A program made the position numbers and the translations under genes. A DNA stretch of 64,000 bases from Sphingomonas colocasiae. GTDB taxonomy: Bacteria > Pseudomonadota > Alphaproteobacteria > Sphingomonadales > Sphingomonadaceae. The notes below the pieces were generated by a model that ran no database searches, was not told the origin of the DNA, and saw nothing but the letters and a program-made list of their open reading frames with translations. Positions 10,089 to 17,748 of the stretch are shown here, piece after piece. The stretch is taken from the NCBI RefSeq assembly GCF_019880585.1, contig NZ_JAINVV010000011.1:62001-126000 (forward strand), given 5' to 3'. Each line of letters starts with the position of its first letter. Positions within the stretch are counted from its first letter, which is position 1.

Positions 10089-10336
10089 ACGTTCGCCCCC
10101 TCTGAGCGCGATGGACCACATCCCAATTTATAGGTCAATCCTCGACCTACGTGTTTTCCTGCCATACAATTCCATCATCACTGGATGGCAGGCGATATTC
10201 GTGACTCAATTTTGCGTTCCAAGTCGGTTCAATCCTACCCATCACAGTGAACGCTGAACAATCACACCCCGTTGAGACTGTCCCAATCACAGGGCATGAT
10301 GCCCGCGCGACAGCGATCCACGGGAGCACCGTCGGC

Positions 10337-11194
10337 ATGAGAAACGGGGGCGTGCGCCATCCGGAGCGCAATACCATCATTTGCGGCGTCATCGCGCTGG
10401 GCGGCATCGTCGCCGTCGCGTTCGGCGCGTACGAGATGCAGACGCTCGGCCACGAAACCGGGCGCAGCGCGGCATCGATCAGCCTTGGCCTGCTCGCCGC
10501 GATCCTCGGCACCGCGCTTTTCGCCAATTTCCTGTGGGCGGTCCGCATCGTCCGCGCGATGCGGAGCGGGCGGACGGCGATCGCGCGCTGGACGGTGCCG
10601 GCGGACCAGGTGGAACGCTATCGCGAGATCGACGCCCGCTTCGCCGAACGCGAGGCGGAGAACGACTATCGCCTGCCTCGCGCGATCCCGGCGGACGGGC
10701 TGGAGGTGATCTTCTCCGAAGACGGCGTGCTGATCGGCGACTGCTATTTCGGGCTGGCAACGACGGGCATGACGCGATTCCAGCGCGTCGCCTCTATCGC
10801 GTCCGATCCGCCGATGATCGAATTCGGCACGGCGATGACGGTCGCGCGCAATCCCGGCCGGTTCAGCCTGCAGACCGTCCGGGGCACCCTGCGCGTCCCC
10901 GTCTCGCGCGAGGCCGCGCAACAGGCGGACAGGGTCGTCCGGCAATATCTGGACGTCATCGAACGGCGCGTGATCGTGAAGCCGCATTTCTGGACGGTCC
11001 GCATCCGTGGCGGCCTGATCGTCCTCGTCGTCTGCGCACTGCTGGCGCTGACCGGCTTCGCGCTGGCGGACAGGAACCAGGAACTGGGCAACATCCCCCT
11101 GTTCCTCGCCGTCGCCGGCACGATCTTCGCCATCGGCGGCGCGATCATGGCGCTGCTCGCCTGGGCGCTCCGCCGCAGGCAGATGGAGGGGTGA
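10337..11194 (+). CDS. Hypothetical membrane protein
   Basis: This 285-residue product has two hydrophobic segments near its N-terminus (about residues 12-33 and 45-66) and two near its C-terminus (about 225-245 and 252-275). Between them is a cytoplasmic or periplasmic soluble domain of about 150 residues containing DGLEVIFSEDGVLIGDCYFG and a VSREAAQQADRVVRQYLDVI helix. The layout resembles small YcxB-like or PH-like membrane proteins, but I cannot assign a family. The ATG at 10337 is preferred; the frame is open from a GTG at 10247, but that stretch is compositionally unlike the gene. Confidence 0.6.
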   Translation: MRNGGVRHPERNTIICGVIALGGIVAVAFGAYEMQTLGHETGRSAASISLGLLAAILGTALFANFLWAVRIVRAMRSGRTAIARWTVPADQVERYREIDARFAEREAENDYRLPRAIPADGLEVIFSEDGVLIGDCYFGLATTGMTRFQRVASIASDPPMIEFGTAMTVARNPGRFSLQTVRGTLRVPVSREAAQQADRVVRQYLDVIERRVIVKPHFWTVRIRGGLIVLVVCALLALTGFALADRNQELGNIPLFLAVAGTIFAIGGAIMALLAWALRRRQMEG

Positions 11195-11230
11195 TGTCCA
11201 TCGGCGCGGCCTGAGAACCGCTTTGAGGAA

Positions 11231-11336
11231 CTTGCTCCAGAATGGAGCAAGATCAGGCATTTTAACCTGCCTATCTCTTGCGGCGTTCCTGACAGGAGAT
11301 TATCAATTTCAGATGCGGCACTGGGAAATGCCGCAT
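11231..11336 (+). promoter_or_regulatory. Leader with successive inverted repeats before the M48 operon
   Basis: Two perfect inverted repeats lie between the previous gene and the operon start. CTTGCTCCA/TGGAGCAAG (11231-11251, 3-base loop) may end transcription of the upstream gene. ATGCGGCA/TGCCGCAT (11313-11336, 8-base loop) ends five bases before the ribosome binding site GGAGGGGG at 11341-11348. A small TCCTG-A-CAGGA dyad lies between them. The last hairpin could affect ribosome access; that is inference. Confidence 0.4.
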
Positions 11337-11352
11337 TGTGGAGGGGGCTCCG

Positions 11353-12099
11353 ATGAAATCGATATTTGGATGGCTCGCGCTGGCGAGCTGTCTTACCATG
11401 ACCGTGGAACTGCCGGCCAATGCGCAGGAACGCTCTGCCGTAAAGCAGGGTTTCAGCCTTGCACCCAAAAGCGGCAAGAAGATCCTGGTCTTCCGCCCCT
11501 CGGTCAGCGTCGGATCCCAATCGACCGGCGGCATGTTCGAGCCCAATGCGGAATGGACCGAACAGGCCAAGGCCAATATCCAGGCCGCGCTCGAGAAACT
11601 CCAGGGCCAGCTGGGCAACGAGGTGATCGCAGCCCCCGAAGCCTATGGCGACGACACGCGCAACGTTCAGGAACATATGGCGCTGTTCGCGGCGATATCC
11701 CGCTCGATCATCGAATATCAGTTCTTCGTCGGCAACAGGCTGCCCACCAAGAAGCGCGACAATAAGGATGCTGTTTTCGATTGGTCGCTGGGCAAGGGCG
11801 TCGCCGATCTGCCGGGCGCGAAGGATGCGGATTATGGCATCTTCATATACAATAAGGATGCCTATGGCTCGACCGGGCGAAAGGTTTTGCAGGTCCTGGC
11901 CCTGATCGGCCCGGGGATCTCGGTGAAATCGGGCGAGCATCAGGGATATGCCGGCCTTGTCGACCTCAAGACCGGGGATCTGCTCTGGCTTAACGCCGAT
12001 GCCGCGATGGGCGGCGACGTCAGGGAAAGCCTTGGCTCGGAAAAGCGCGTCAGCCAGCTTCTCGAGCAATTTCCCGGCAGCGAACTCGGAAAGCCGTGA
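11353..12099 (+). CDS. Exported hypothetical protein, first gene of M48 operon
   Basis: This 248-residue protein has a Sec signal peptide (KSIFGWLALASCLTMTVELP, cleavage after ANA) and a mature soluble domain. It contains GKKILVFRPSVSVGSQ near its start and a late block reading GYAGLVDLKTGDLLWLN. A strand-turn such as DLKTGDLLWLN also occurs in CsgG/GNA1162-type periplasmic proteins, but the resemblance is too slight for assignment. The ATG at 11353 is fixed by GGAGGGGG 5-12 bases upstream. Its stop overlaps the next start by four bases (ATGA), so it should be co-translated with the metalloprotease. Confidence 0.65.
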   Translation: MKSIFGWLALASCLTMTVELPANAQERSAVKQGFSLAPKSGKKILVFRPSVSVGSQSTGGMFEPNAEWTEQAKANIQAALEKLQGQLGNEVIAAPEAYGDDTRNVQEHMALFAAISRSIIEYQFFVGNRLPTKKRDNKDAVFDWSLGKGVADLPGAKDADYGIFIYNKDAYGSTGRKVLQVLALIGPGISVKSGEHQGYAGLVDLKTGDLLWLNADAAMGGDVRESLGSEKRVSQLLEQFPGSELGKP

Positions 12100-13310
12100 T
12101 GGCCGCCTCCGGGCGACACGGCCGGGCCGCACTGGCTGGACTTCTGGGCTGCCTGACATGGAATCACGCGGTCGCGCAGGTCGCGCCGCCCCCGCCCCCA
12201 TATCAAGGTGCATACCAGCCGCAGGGCGTGGACGAGATCGGCCTCTGGCGCGAAGATGACGAAAGCGAACGCGCGCTCGCCGCCTCCCGGCTGGTCATCA
12301 ACGACGAAAAGCTGACGGCCTATCTCCGCAAGGTGCTGTGCGATGCCGTGGGCACGGATCGCTGTGGTTCCGCACGGATCTATGTGCTGCGGGAGCCGAC
12401 ATTCAACGCCACCATGACGCCGAATGGTACGATGCGCATCTTCAGCGGCATATTGCTCAGAATACAGAACGAAGCCGAACTCGCCGCAGTGATGGGTCAT
12501 GAATTCGGCCATTTCGAGAAACGCCATGGCCTGACGCGTTTCAAATCGACCAGACGCGGGTATGACTTCCTGGCCTGGGGAGGGCTGCTGGCCGGCATGT
12601 CGCCAAGCTACAACACCCGGCAGGCTTATCGAAATCTGGAAATCACGGTGTATGGAAGCTTGTTCCGGTACGGACGCGACAACGAACGCGAAGCCGACCT
12701 GCTGGGGCTTGGTTATCTGAATCGCAGCCGACTGAGGCCGCAGGCCGCATCAGCGATCTGGCAGAACCTCATGGGTGAAATCGAAGCTTCGGCCCGTACA
12801 AAGGGGCTCCAGAAACCCAATTTCGATGCGATCGCCTTCACCGCCTCCCATCCACCCAATGCCGAGCGCGCCGCCACCCTGGCCGCGCTGGCCGCGCCCG
12901 ACGGCGATGGACGCGACGACGGCGCCTCGCGATATCGCGAGGCACTGGCGCCATGGCTGCCGATGTTCCTCGATGATCAGATCAAGTTGAACGATTTCGG
13001 GGCCAGCGAATATATCATCGCCAACCTCGCGAAACAGGGATGGACCGCCGATCTATGGCTGGCGCGCGGCGAACTCTATCGCACGCGGGGCAATCAACGC
13101 GATCTGGCCAATGCCGTCGAATTCTACGCCAAGGCCGTCGAGCTCGACGGCACCAAGGCCCCGGCATTCCGCGGGCTTGGCCTGTCACTGATCAAGCTCG
13201 GCAAACCATCCGACGGCAAGGCCGCGCTCCGGAAATATCTGGAACTCGATCCCACAGCGTCCGACGCAAAAATGATCAAACTCCTGGTCCCTGAGGAAAC
13301 TGCGCAATGA
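12096..13310 (+). CDS. M48-family metalloprotease with C-terminal TPR
   Basis: This 404-residue exported protease belongs to the M48 (Ste24/HtpX/BepA-like) family, whose periplasmic members handle outer-membrane protein quality control. The signal region is followed by a proline stretch. Zinc ligands are in HEFGHFEKRH (HExxH, about residue 134), with the third ligand, Glu, in NEREADLLGLGYL (about residue 200). The last 110 residues form TPR-like helices (LWLARGELYRTRG; AFRGLGLSLIKLGKPSDGKA), the same domain order as BepA. It overlaps both neighbours by four bases. The role of the flanking exported proteins as partners or substrates is inference. Confidence 0.85.
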   Translation: MMAASGRHGRAALAGLLGCLTWNHAVAQVAPPPPPYQGAYQPQGVDEIGLWREDDESERALAASRLVINDEKLTAYLRKVLCDAVGTDRCGSARIYVLREPTFNATMTPNGTMRIFSGILLRIQNEAELAAVMGHEFGHFEKRHGLTRFKSTRRGYDFLAWGGLLAGMSPSYNTRQAYRNLEITVYGSLFRYGRDNEREADLLGLGYLNRSRLRPQAASAIWQNLMGEIEASARTKGLQKPNFDAIAFTASHPPNAERAATLAALAAPDGDGRDDGASRYREALAPWLPMFLDDQIKLNDFGASEYIIANLAKQGWTADLWLARGELYRTRGNQRDLANAVEFYAKAVELDGTKAPAFRGLGLSLIKLGKPSDGKAALRKYLELDPTASDAKMIKLLVPEETAQ

Positions 13311-13909
13311 AAATCCGGAATATGCTTCAGGGCACGGCCTTCGCCATTTTCGCGACAACCCTGTGCGCCACCGCCGCGCATGCGCACAAATTGCGCGTGA
13401 AGGGGGAAACGGTGACGGTCGCCGATTCCACCCTGGCCGTAACACCGTCGCGCGACTGGAACCGCCTTGATATCAAGCCCGGCAAGAACAGCGAAACCTG
13501 GACGCTGGACGGCGAACAGCTCAACGACGTGACATTCTTCGCCGGCATCGAATCGGGAAAACCCCTGGTTCGGGAAGCGAATGCGAAACGGGATCCACTG
13601 CCGAAATTCAAATCGAACATGCTGCTGATCGAGATACCCGAACTGCTGGAAGGCACCTATCGCACCTACAAGAAAATCGGCGCCTTCCAGTTGCTGTCGA
13701 CCGAGCCGGGCAGCGCCTTCGGCCATGACGGCGTGCAATTCACCTATGAGTATACCGATGCGGACGAACTCACCAGAAAAGGGGAAGCAAGGGCATCGAT
13801 CATCAAGGGCAAGCTCTACATGATCACCTTCGACGCCCCTCGCCTTCATTATTTCGATTCGACGCTCACCGATTTCCGTACGCTCGCGGATACGGCAAAA
13901 CTCCAATAA
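13307..13909 (+). CDS. Exported hypothetical protein, third gene of M48 operon
   Basis: This 200-residue protein has a clear signal peptide (about residues 1-26, ending ATAAHAHK). The mature part is rich in beta-strand patterns: VKGETVTVADSTLAVTPSRDWN, LDGEQLNDVTFFAGI, and GVQFTYEYTDADELTRKGEA. There are no cysteines and no membrane segment after the signal. I do not recognise a family. It starts inside the stop of the metalloprotease gene (ATGA overlap), so the three products are likely made in fixed proportion. It ends six bases from the convergent regulator gene. Confidence 0.65.
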   Translation: MKIRNMLQGTAFAIFATTLCATAAHAHKLRVKGETVTVADSTLAVTPSRDWNRLDIKPGKNSETWTLDGEQLNDVTFFAGIESGKPLVREANAKRDPLPKFKSNMLLIEIPELLEGTYRTYKKIGAFQLLSTEPGSAFGHDGVQFTYEYTDADELTRKGEARASIIKGKLYMITFDAPRLHYFDSTLTDFRTLADTAKLQ

Positions 13910-13915
13910 TGTTCT

Positions 13916-16690
13916 TTAGATAATCAACAAATCCCGCGCCCGCACGATCGCCTGCGATCGGCTGGCCACGCCCAGCTTCTCGTGGATCTTTTTGCGGTGG
14001 CTTTTCACCGTGCCTTCGGAAATGCCCAGCCGGGTCGCGATCTCCTTGGTGATATAGCCTTCGGCCACCAGCGCGATGATCTCGGTTTCGCGCGGGGAGA
14101 GCGTGAAATTGTTGGCGAGCTGCTCGACGCCGCGGCGCGGGCTCGCCTGTTGCAGCGCGGCGCCGCTTTCCGATCCGTCGGCGCGGCGCAGCACATCGTC
14201 CACATAGGCGCCGATCCGCGCGGGCAGATGCCGGCCGTTGCGCACCGACCAGTCGAACATCTCGATCAGGTGCAGCCGGTTGTTGAGCGCGCGCCGCACC
14301 AGCCCGGTATGCCGCGCCAGATCGACCGCCGCCTGCATATGCTCCACCGCCGCATTGTAGCGGCGCAGGCCGTGCGCCGCGCGCATCGCCATCACGCGGA
14401 AGGTGAAGCGCAGCCGGCTGTCCGCCTCGTCCAGGAACGCCTTGTTGATCCGGTCGAGCCAGACCTGCGCGTCGTGCGGGCGGCCCAGTTCGATCATCAG
14501 CCGCGCCGCTTCCAGCAGTGCCGGCACCTGCACGCCCAATATCGCGGGCGACAGGCTCTCCGCCGCCAGCAGATCGGCCAGCGGCGGCGCCTCCATCGCC
14601 TCCATCGCCAACCGCCATTCGCCCGCGCGCGTCAGTTCGCGCAGCCGCGCGATCGCCATGAACTGCAACAGGCGCGGCAGGTTGCGTTCGCGCGCCAGCG
14701 CCTCTCCGGCGCGCAATTGCGCCTCCGCCGCATCCAGCCCCTGGCGGATGCCCGCGATCGCCGCCGCATTGGCGAAGCCCGCGGCATAAAGCCGCACCCA
14801 GCCGTTGATCGTGTGCATCTGCGCCAGCGCCGGCTCCAGCATGCGCAGCGCGATATCCAGCTCGTTATTCTCGTAATGCAGGTTCGCGCGCAGCACCTGG
14901 GTGGAGAGCACTTCATAGCTGCTGCCGCCGCCCTCGATCCGCGCCAGCCGCTGCGCATCCTCGATATGCAGCACCGCCTTGTCGATCGTGTCGCGCGCCA
15001 GCGCGACGTCGCCCTGGTGGATGCGCAGGAAGATCGCGACCTTGCTCGCGCTATATTCCTGCAGCGCCTTCAGCCCGATGCCGCACACCGTCGCCGCTTC
15101 CGCATAGCGCGACAATTCCAGATAGACGAGCGTCAGCAGCGATGCGACGCTGCCCGCCAGCACCGGCTGCGTGCCGATATAGGCGGCCAGCGCCGCCTCC
15201 AGTCCGGCGATCCGGGCCTCGGTGATCGGCCGGTCTTCCGACGCTTCCAGCACCATGCTCAGCAATTGCGCGAAACCCTGGATGGCGACGCGGTCCGCCC
15301 CGTCGCGCAGCGCGGTAAAGTCGTGCGTCACCGCGCGCGCATCCTCCAGCGCGGTGCGCGCCTCCACCAGCCGGCCGCTACGGATGCGGAAATAAAGCTG
15401 CCCCAGGAACAGCAGCGGCAATTCCCCGGCCTGGCTGGCCGAGACGCGCTCGCCCAGCCCGACATCGGGTCCGTCGCGCAGATCGACCAGGATCGCGCCC
15501 ACATTCTCCATGATCCGCGCGGCGAAAGCGGTGTCCGCCACCGTCACGGCGTGGCGGATCGCCTCCGCCGCGAAGCCGTTATGTTCGAACCAGGTCGCCG
15601 CGAAGCGCTTCAGCTGCTCATGCCGGGCGGGATCGAACCGGCGCAGCCGCTGGCGCAGATGGCGGCCGAATGCCGGGTGGAACGCCGCCCAGCTCCGCCC
15701 ATCGTCGAGATAACGGATGAACAGCCCGTCGCGGATATGCGCGTCGATCCGCGACCATGGGCAGGGCGCATCCGGCATCGCCGCCAGCGCCTCGGGCGTG
15801 AAGCGATCGAGCACGCTCACATCCATCAGCGCCGCCAGCGTCTCCGCATCCATGCCGGCACAGATCACATCGTCGAAATAATCGGCCATCTCGGCGGGGA
15901 TCGCCGCCTGTTCGCCGCTGTCGTGGAGCAGCCGGCGCGCGGCATCGGGCATGCGCGCGAAGAAACGCAGCCCCGCCGCCCAGCCATCGGCGATCTGGTT
16001 CAGCCGCTGCGCATCCCAGCGCGTCCAGCCCTTGCCGAGCAGCGCCGCCGCCTCATCGTCGGTCAGCTTCAGCCGGTCGGCGCCGATCACGCACACCATG
16101 CCGCGCAGCCAGCCGTCGTGCAGCGCGGTGCCGCGCATGCGGTGGCCGGTGACGAGGAAGCGGCTGTCCGCCGGCGCCGCCAGCAGGAAGCGTTCGATCA
16201 GCGCATGGGCATGGGGATCGCTGATCCGCTCCAGCCCGTCGACGAAACCGGTGATGCCCGCCGCCGCATGCGGCGCATCGCCGCCCTCGCCCGCATCGTG
16301 CGTGCACGGCGCATCCCCCGCAAAGGCGCGCGCCAGATGGCGGGCAAGCAGCGCGGGATCATTGTCCTCGATCGAAAGCGTCAGCCAATGGACGGGCGCG
16401 CCCTGTTCGGCCAGCACCGCATGATGGCCGGCGAGCAAGGTCGTCTTGCCGCTGCCCGGCGGCCCGGCGAGCAGCACCACGCCCCCTTCCGCCTCGGCGA
16501 TGCGCCGGGCGACGCCGGGGCGCGGCACCAGCGCCTCGATCAGGCGCGGCGGGCGATAGCGGCCATTGGCCGCAGGGGATCGCGACGCGGCCCCGGCGAC
16601 GCCGAACGCACCGTCACCTGCCGCGCGCGTGCCGGCGATGCTGAGGATCTTCGACGTCGCTTCCTCCCTCGTTCGCGCTCCGACGTGCAC
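13916..16690 (-). CDS. MalT-like LuxR-family ATP-binding transcriptional regulator
   Basis: This is a large (about 920 residues) LAL/MalT-type regulator. An N-terminal STAND NTPase module has the Walker A motif GPPGSGKTTLL preceded by RYRPPRLIEALVPRPG. A long TPR-like helical middle acts as sensor, and a LuxR-type HTH fills the last 65 residues (LSPRETEIIALVAEGYITKE, then TVKSHRKKIHEKLG). Such proteins oligomerise on ATP and inducer binding and activate catabolic genes. The only in-frame ATG (16783) lies inside the repeat at 16709-16798, so I favour a GTG start at 16690. The GTG at 16708 is the alternative, and neither has a good ribosome site. No obvious target operon is adjacent. Confidence 0.85.
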   Translation of the reverse strand: MHVGARTREEATSKILSIAGTRAAGDGAFGVAGAASRSPAANGRYRPPRLIEALVPRPGVARRIAEAEGGVVLLAGPPGSGKTTLLAGHHAVLAEQGAPVHWLTLSIEDNDPALLARHLARAFAGDAPCTHDAGEGGDAPHAAAGITGFVDGLERISDPHAHALIERFLLAAPADSRFLVTGHRMRGTALHDGWLRGMVCVIGADRLKLTDDEAAALLGKGWTRWDAQRLNQIADGWAAGLRFFARMPDAARRLLHDSGEQAAIPAEMADYFDDVICAGMDAETLAALMDVSVLDRFTPEALAAMPDAPCPWSRIDAHIRDGLFIRYLDDGRSWAAFHPAFGRHLRQRLRRFDPARHEQLKRFAATWFEHNGFAAEAIRHAVTVADTAFAARIMENVGAILVDLRDGPDVGLGERVSASQAGELPLLFLGQLYFRIRSGRLVEARTALEDARAVTHDFTALRDGADRVAIQGFAQLLSMVLEASEDRPITEARIAGLEAALAAYIGTQPVLAGSVASLLTLVYLELSRYAEAATVCGIGLKALQEYSASKVAIFLRIHQGDVALARDTIDKAVLHIEDAQRLARIEGGGSSYEVLSTQVLRANLHYENNELDIALRMLEPALAQMHTINGWVRLYAAGFANAAAIAGIRQGLDAAEAQLRAGEALARERNLPRLLQFMAIARLRELTRAGEWRLAMEAMEAPPLADLLAAESLSPAILGVQVPALLEAARLMIELGRPHDAQVWLDRINKAFLDEADSRLRFTFRVMAMRAAHGLRRYNAAVEHMQAAVDLARHTGLVRRALNNRLHLIEMFDWSVRNGRHLPARIGAYVDDVLRRADGSESGAALQQASPRRGVEQLANNFTLSPRETEIIALVAEGYITKEIATRLGISEGTVKSHRKKIHEKLGVASRSQAIVRARDLLII

Positions 16691-16708
16691 GCTCGATAAC
16701 GACCACAC

Positions 16709-16798
16709 CCGTTCGGACTGAGCCTGTCGAAGTCCTGCCCTTTCTTTCAACTGAGTTTCCGGAAAGGTCACGGGCTTCGGCAAGCTCAGCCCAAACGG
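16709..16798. repeat. Inverted-repeat intergenic element (sphingomonad REP-like)
   Basis: Two 27-base arms, 16709-16735 and 16772-16798, are inverted copies matching at 22 of 27 positions. Between them sits a perfect TTTCCGGAAA palindrome (16756-16765). Arms of the type CTTCGACAGGCTCAG are, as far as I know, dispersed many times in sphingomonad genomes. The element lies just upstream of the MalT-like regulator and overlaps the only upstream ATG of that frame. It could fold into a cruciform or mRNA hairpin. Confidence 0.75.
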
Positions 16799-16813
16799 CT
16801 TAAAAAGACAATA

Positions 16814-17521
16814 TCACACCGCGTCCGCCGCTTCCCGCGCAAAGGCCGCGAGCAGCGCCTCGGCCACCAGCGGTGCCGATGCCGGATTCTGCCCGGTCAC
16901 CAGATTGCCGTCGGCCTCCACATGCGCGCCGAACGGCTCCGCCGCCTTGGCATAGATGCCGCCCAGTTCCACCAGCCGGGTTTCGGGCAGCACCGGCACC
17001 AGCGTGTCGAAGGTGGTCATCTCCTCCTCGACATTGCTGATCGCGGTCACGCGGCGCCCGGCGACCAGCGGGCCACCGTTTCGCGCACTCGCCCCCGCCA
17101 GCGCGAGCACGCCATGGCAGACGGCGGAAACCACGCCGCCCTTGCCGTCGATCGCCTCGATCGTCGCACGCACCGCGCCATCCACCGGAAAGTCCCACGC
17201 GGCGCCCGCCCCGCCGACGAAATAGACCGCGTCGAAATCCGCCGGATCCAGATCCCCCAGACGCGGCGTCGCCGCCAGCGCGGCGGCGGCGGCCGCGTCG
17301 TCCAGGAAACGCGTGCCCGCATCGGTCAACCAGGGTGCTTCCAGGCTGGCGGGATCGATCGGCGCCGCCCCGCCCGCGACGGAAGCGAGCGTCAGCCGAT
17401 GCCCCTTGTCGGCAAGCACATACCAGGCCGATGCCAGCTCCTCCAGCCACGTCCCCGTCTTGCCGCCGCTATCCCCCAGCGCGTCATGAGAGGTCAGAAC
17501 GAACAAGATTTTCTTCGACAT
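16814..17521 (-). CDS. DJ-1/PfpI (type 1 glutamine amidotransferase-like) protein
   Basis: This 235-residue cytoplasmic protein belongs to the DJ-1/PfpI/Hsp31 superfamily, whose members act as glyoxalase III, chaperones or deglycases. It shows LFVLTSHDALGDSGGKTGTW at the N-terminus with the conserved Glu in TWLEELA. The nucleophile elbow is VVSAVCHG, with the catalytic Cys, and the C-terminal VTGQNPASA motif is typical of the subgroup. The usual PGGHG strand end reads VGGAGAAWDF here. The His to Ala change in that loop may alter catalysis. The start is the ATG at 17521, with GGGAAGG upstream. Confidence 0.85.
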   Translation of the reverse strand: MSKKILFVLTSHDALGDSGGKTGTWLEELASAWYVLADKGHRLTLASVAGGAAPIDPASLEAPWLTDAGTRFLDDAAAAAALAATPRLGDLDPADFDAVYFVGGAGAAWDFPVDGAVRATIEAIDGKGGVVSAVCHGVLALAGASARNGGPLVAGRRVTAISNVEEEMTTFDTLVPVLPETRLVELGGIYAKAAEPFGAHVEADGNLVTGQNPASAPLVAEALLAAFAREAADAV

Positions 17522-17748
17522 GGGCGCCTTCCCTGAATGATCCAGGCTACCGCTATGCGCCGATGCGTGCAGGGGTGCGCCTCAACTTAAGGGGGTATGT
17601 GATGACCGATCCGCCTGCAGGCGTTGCGGATATGCTCCATTCCCGAGCAAAGTGCCGTTGCATGCAGTTCGAATTCATGGAAACCAAGTTATCGAGAGTG
17701 TCAGGGTGATGGGAAGCTTTGTTCTTTAGGGTCCAGCCCCATCGACAC

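Noticed and set aside
13982-16699. 905-codon plus-strand frame opposite the MalT-like regulator
   Set aside because: It has shadow-type composition, and the opposite strand encodes intact P-loop and HTH motifs.
16784-16813. Upstream extension of the MalT-like regulator across the whole inverted repeat
   Set aside because: No further start codon with a ribosome site is present, and the extra residues would be encoded by the repeat element.
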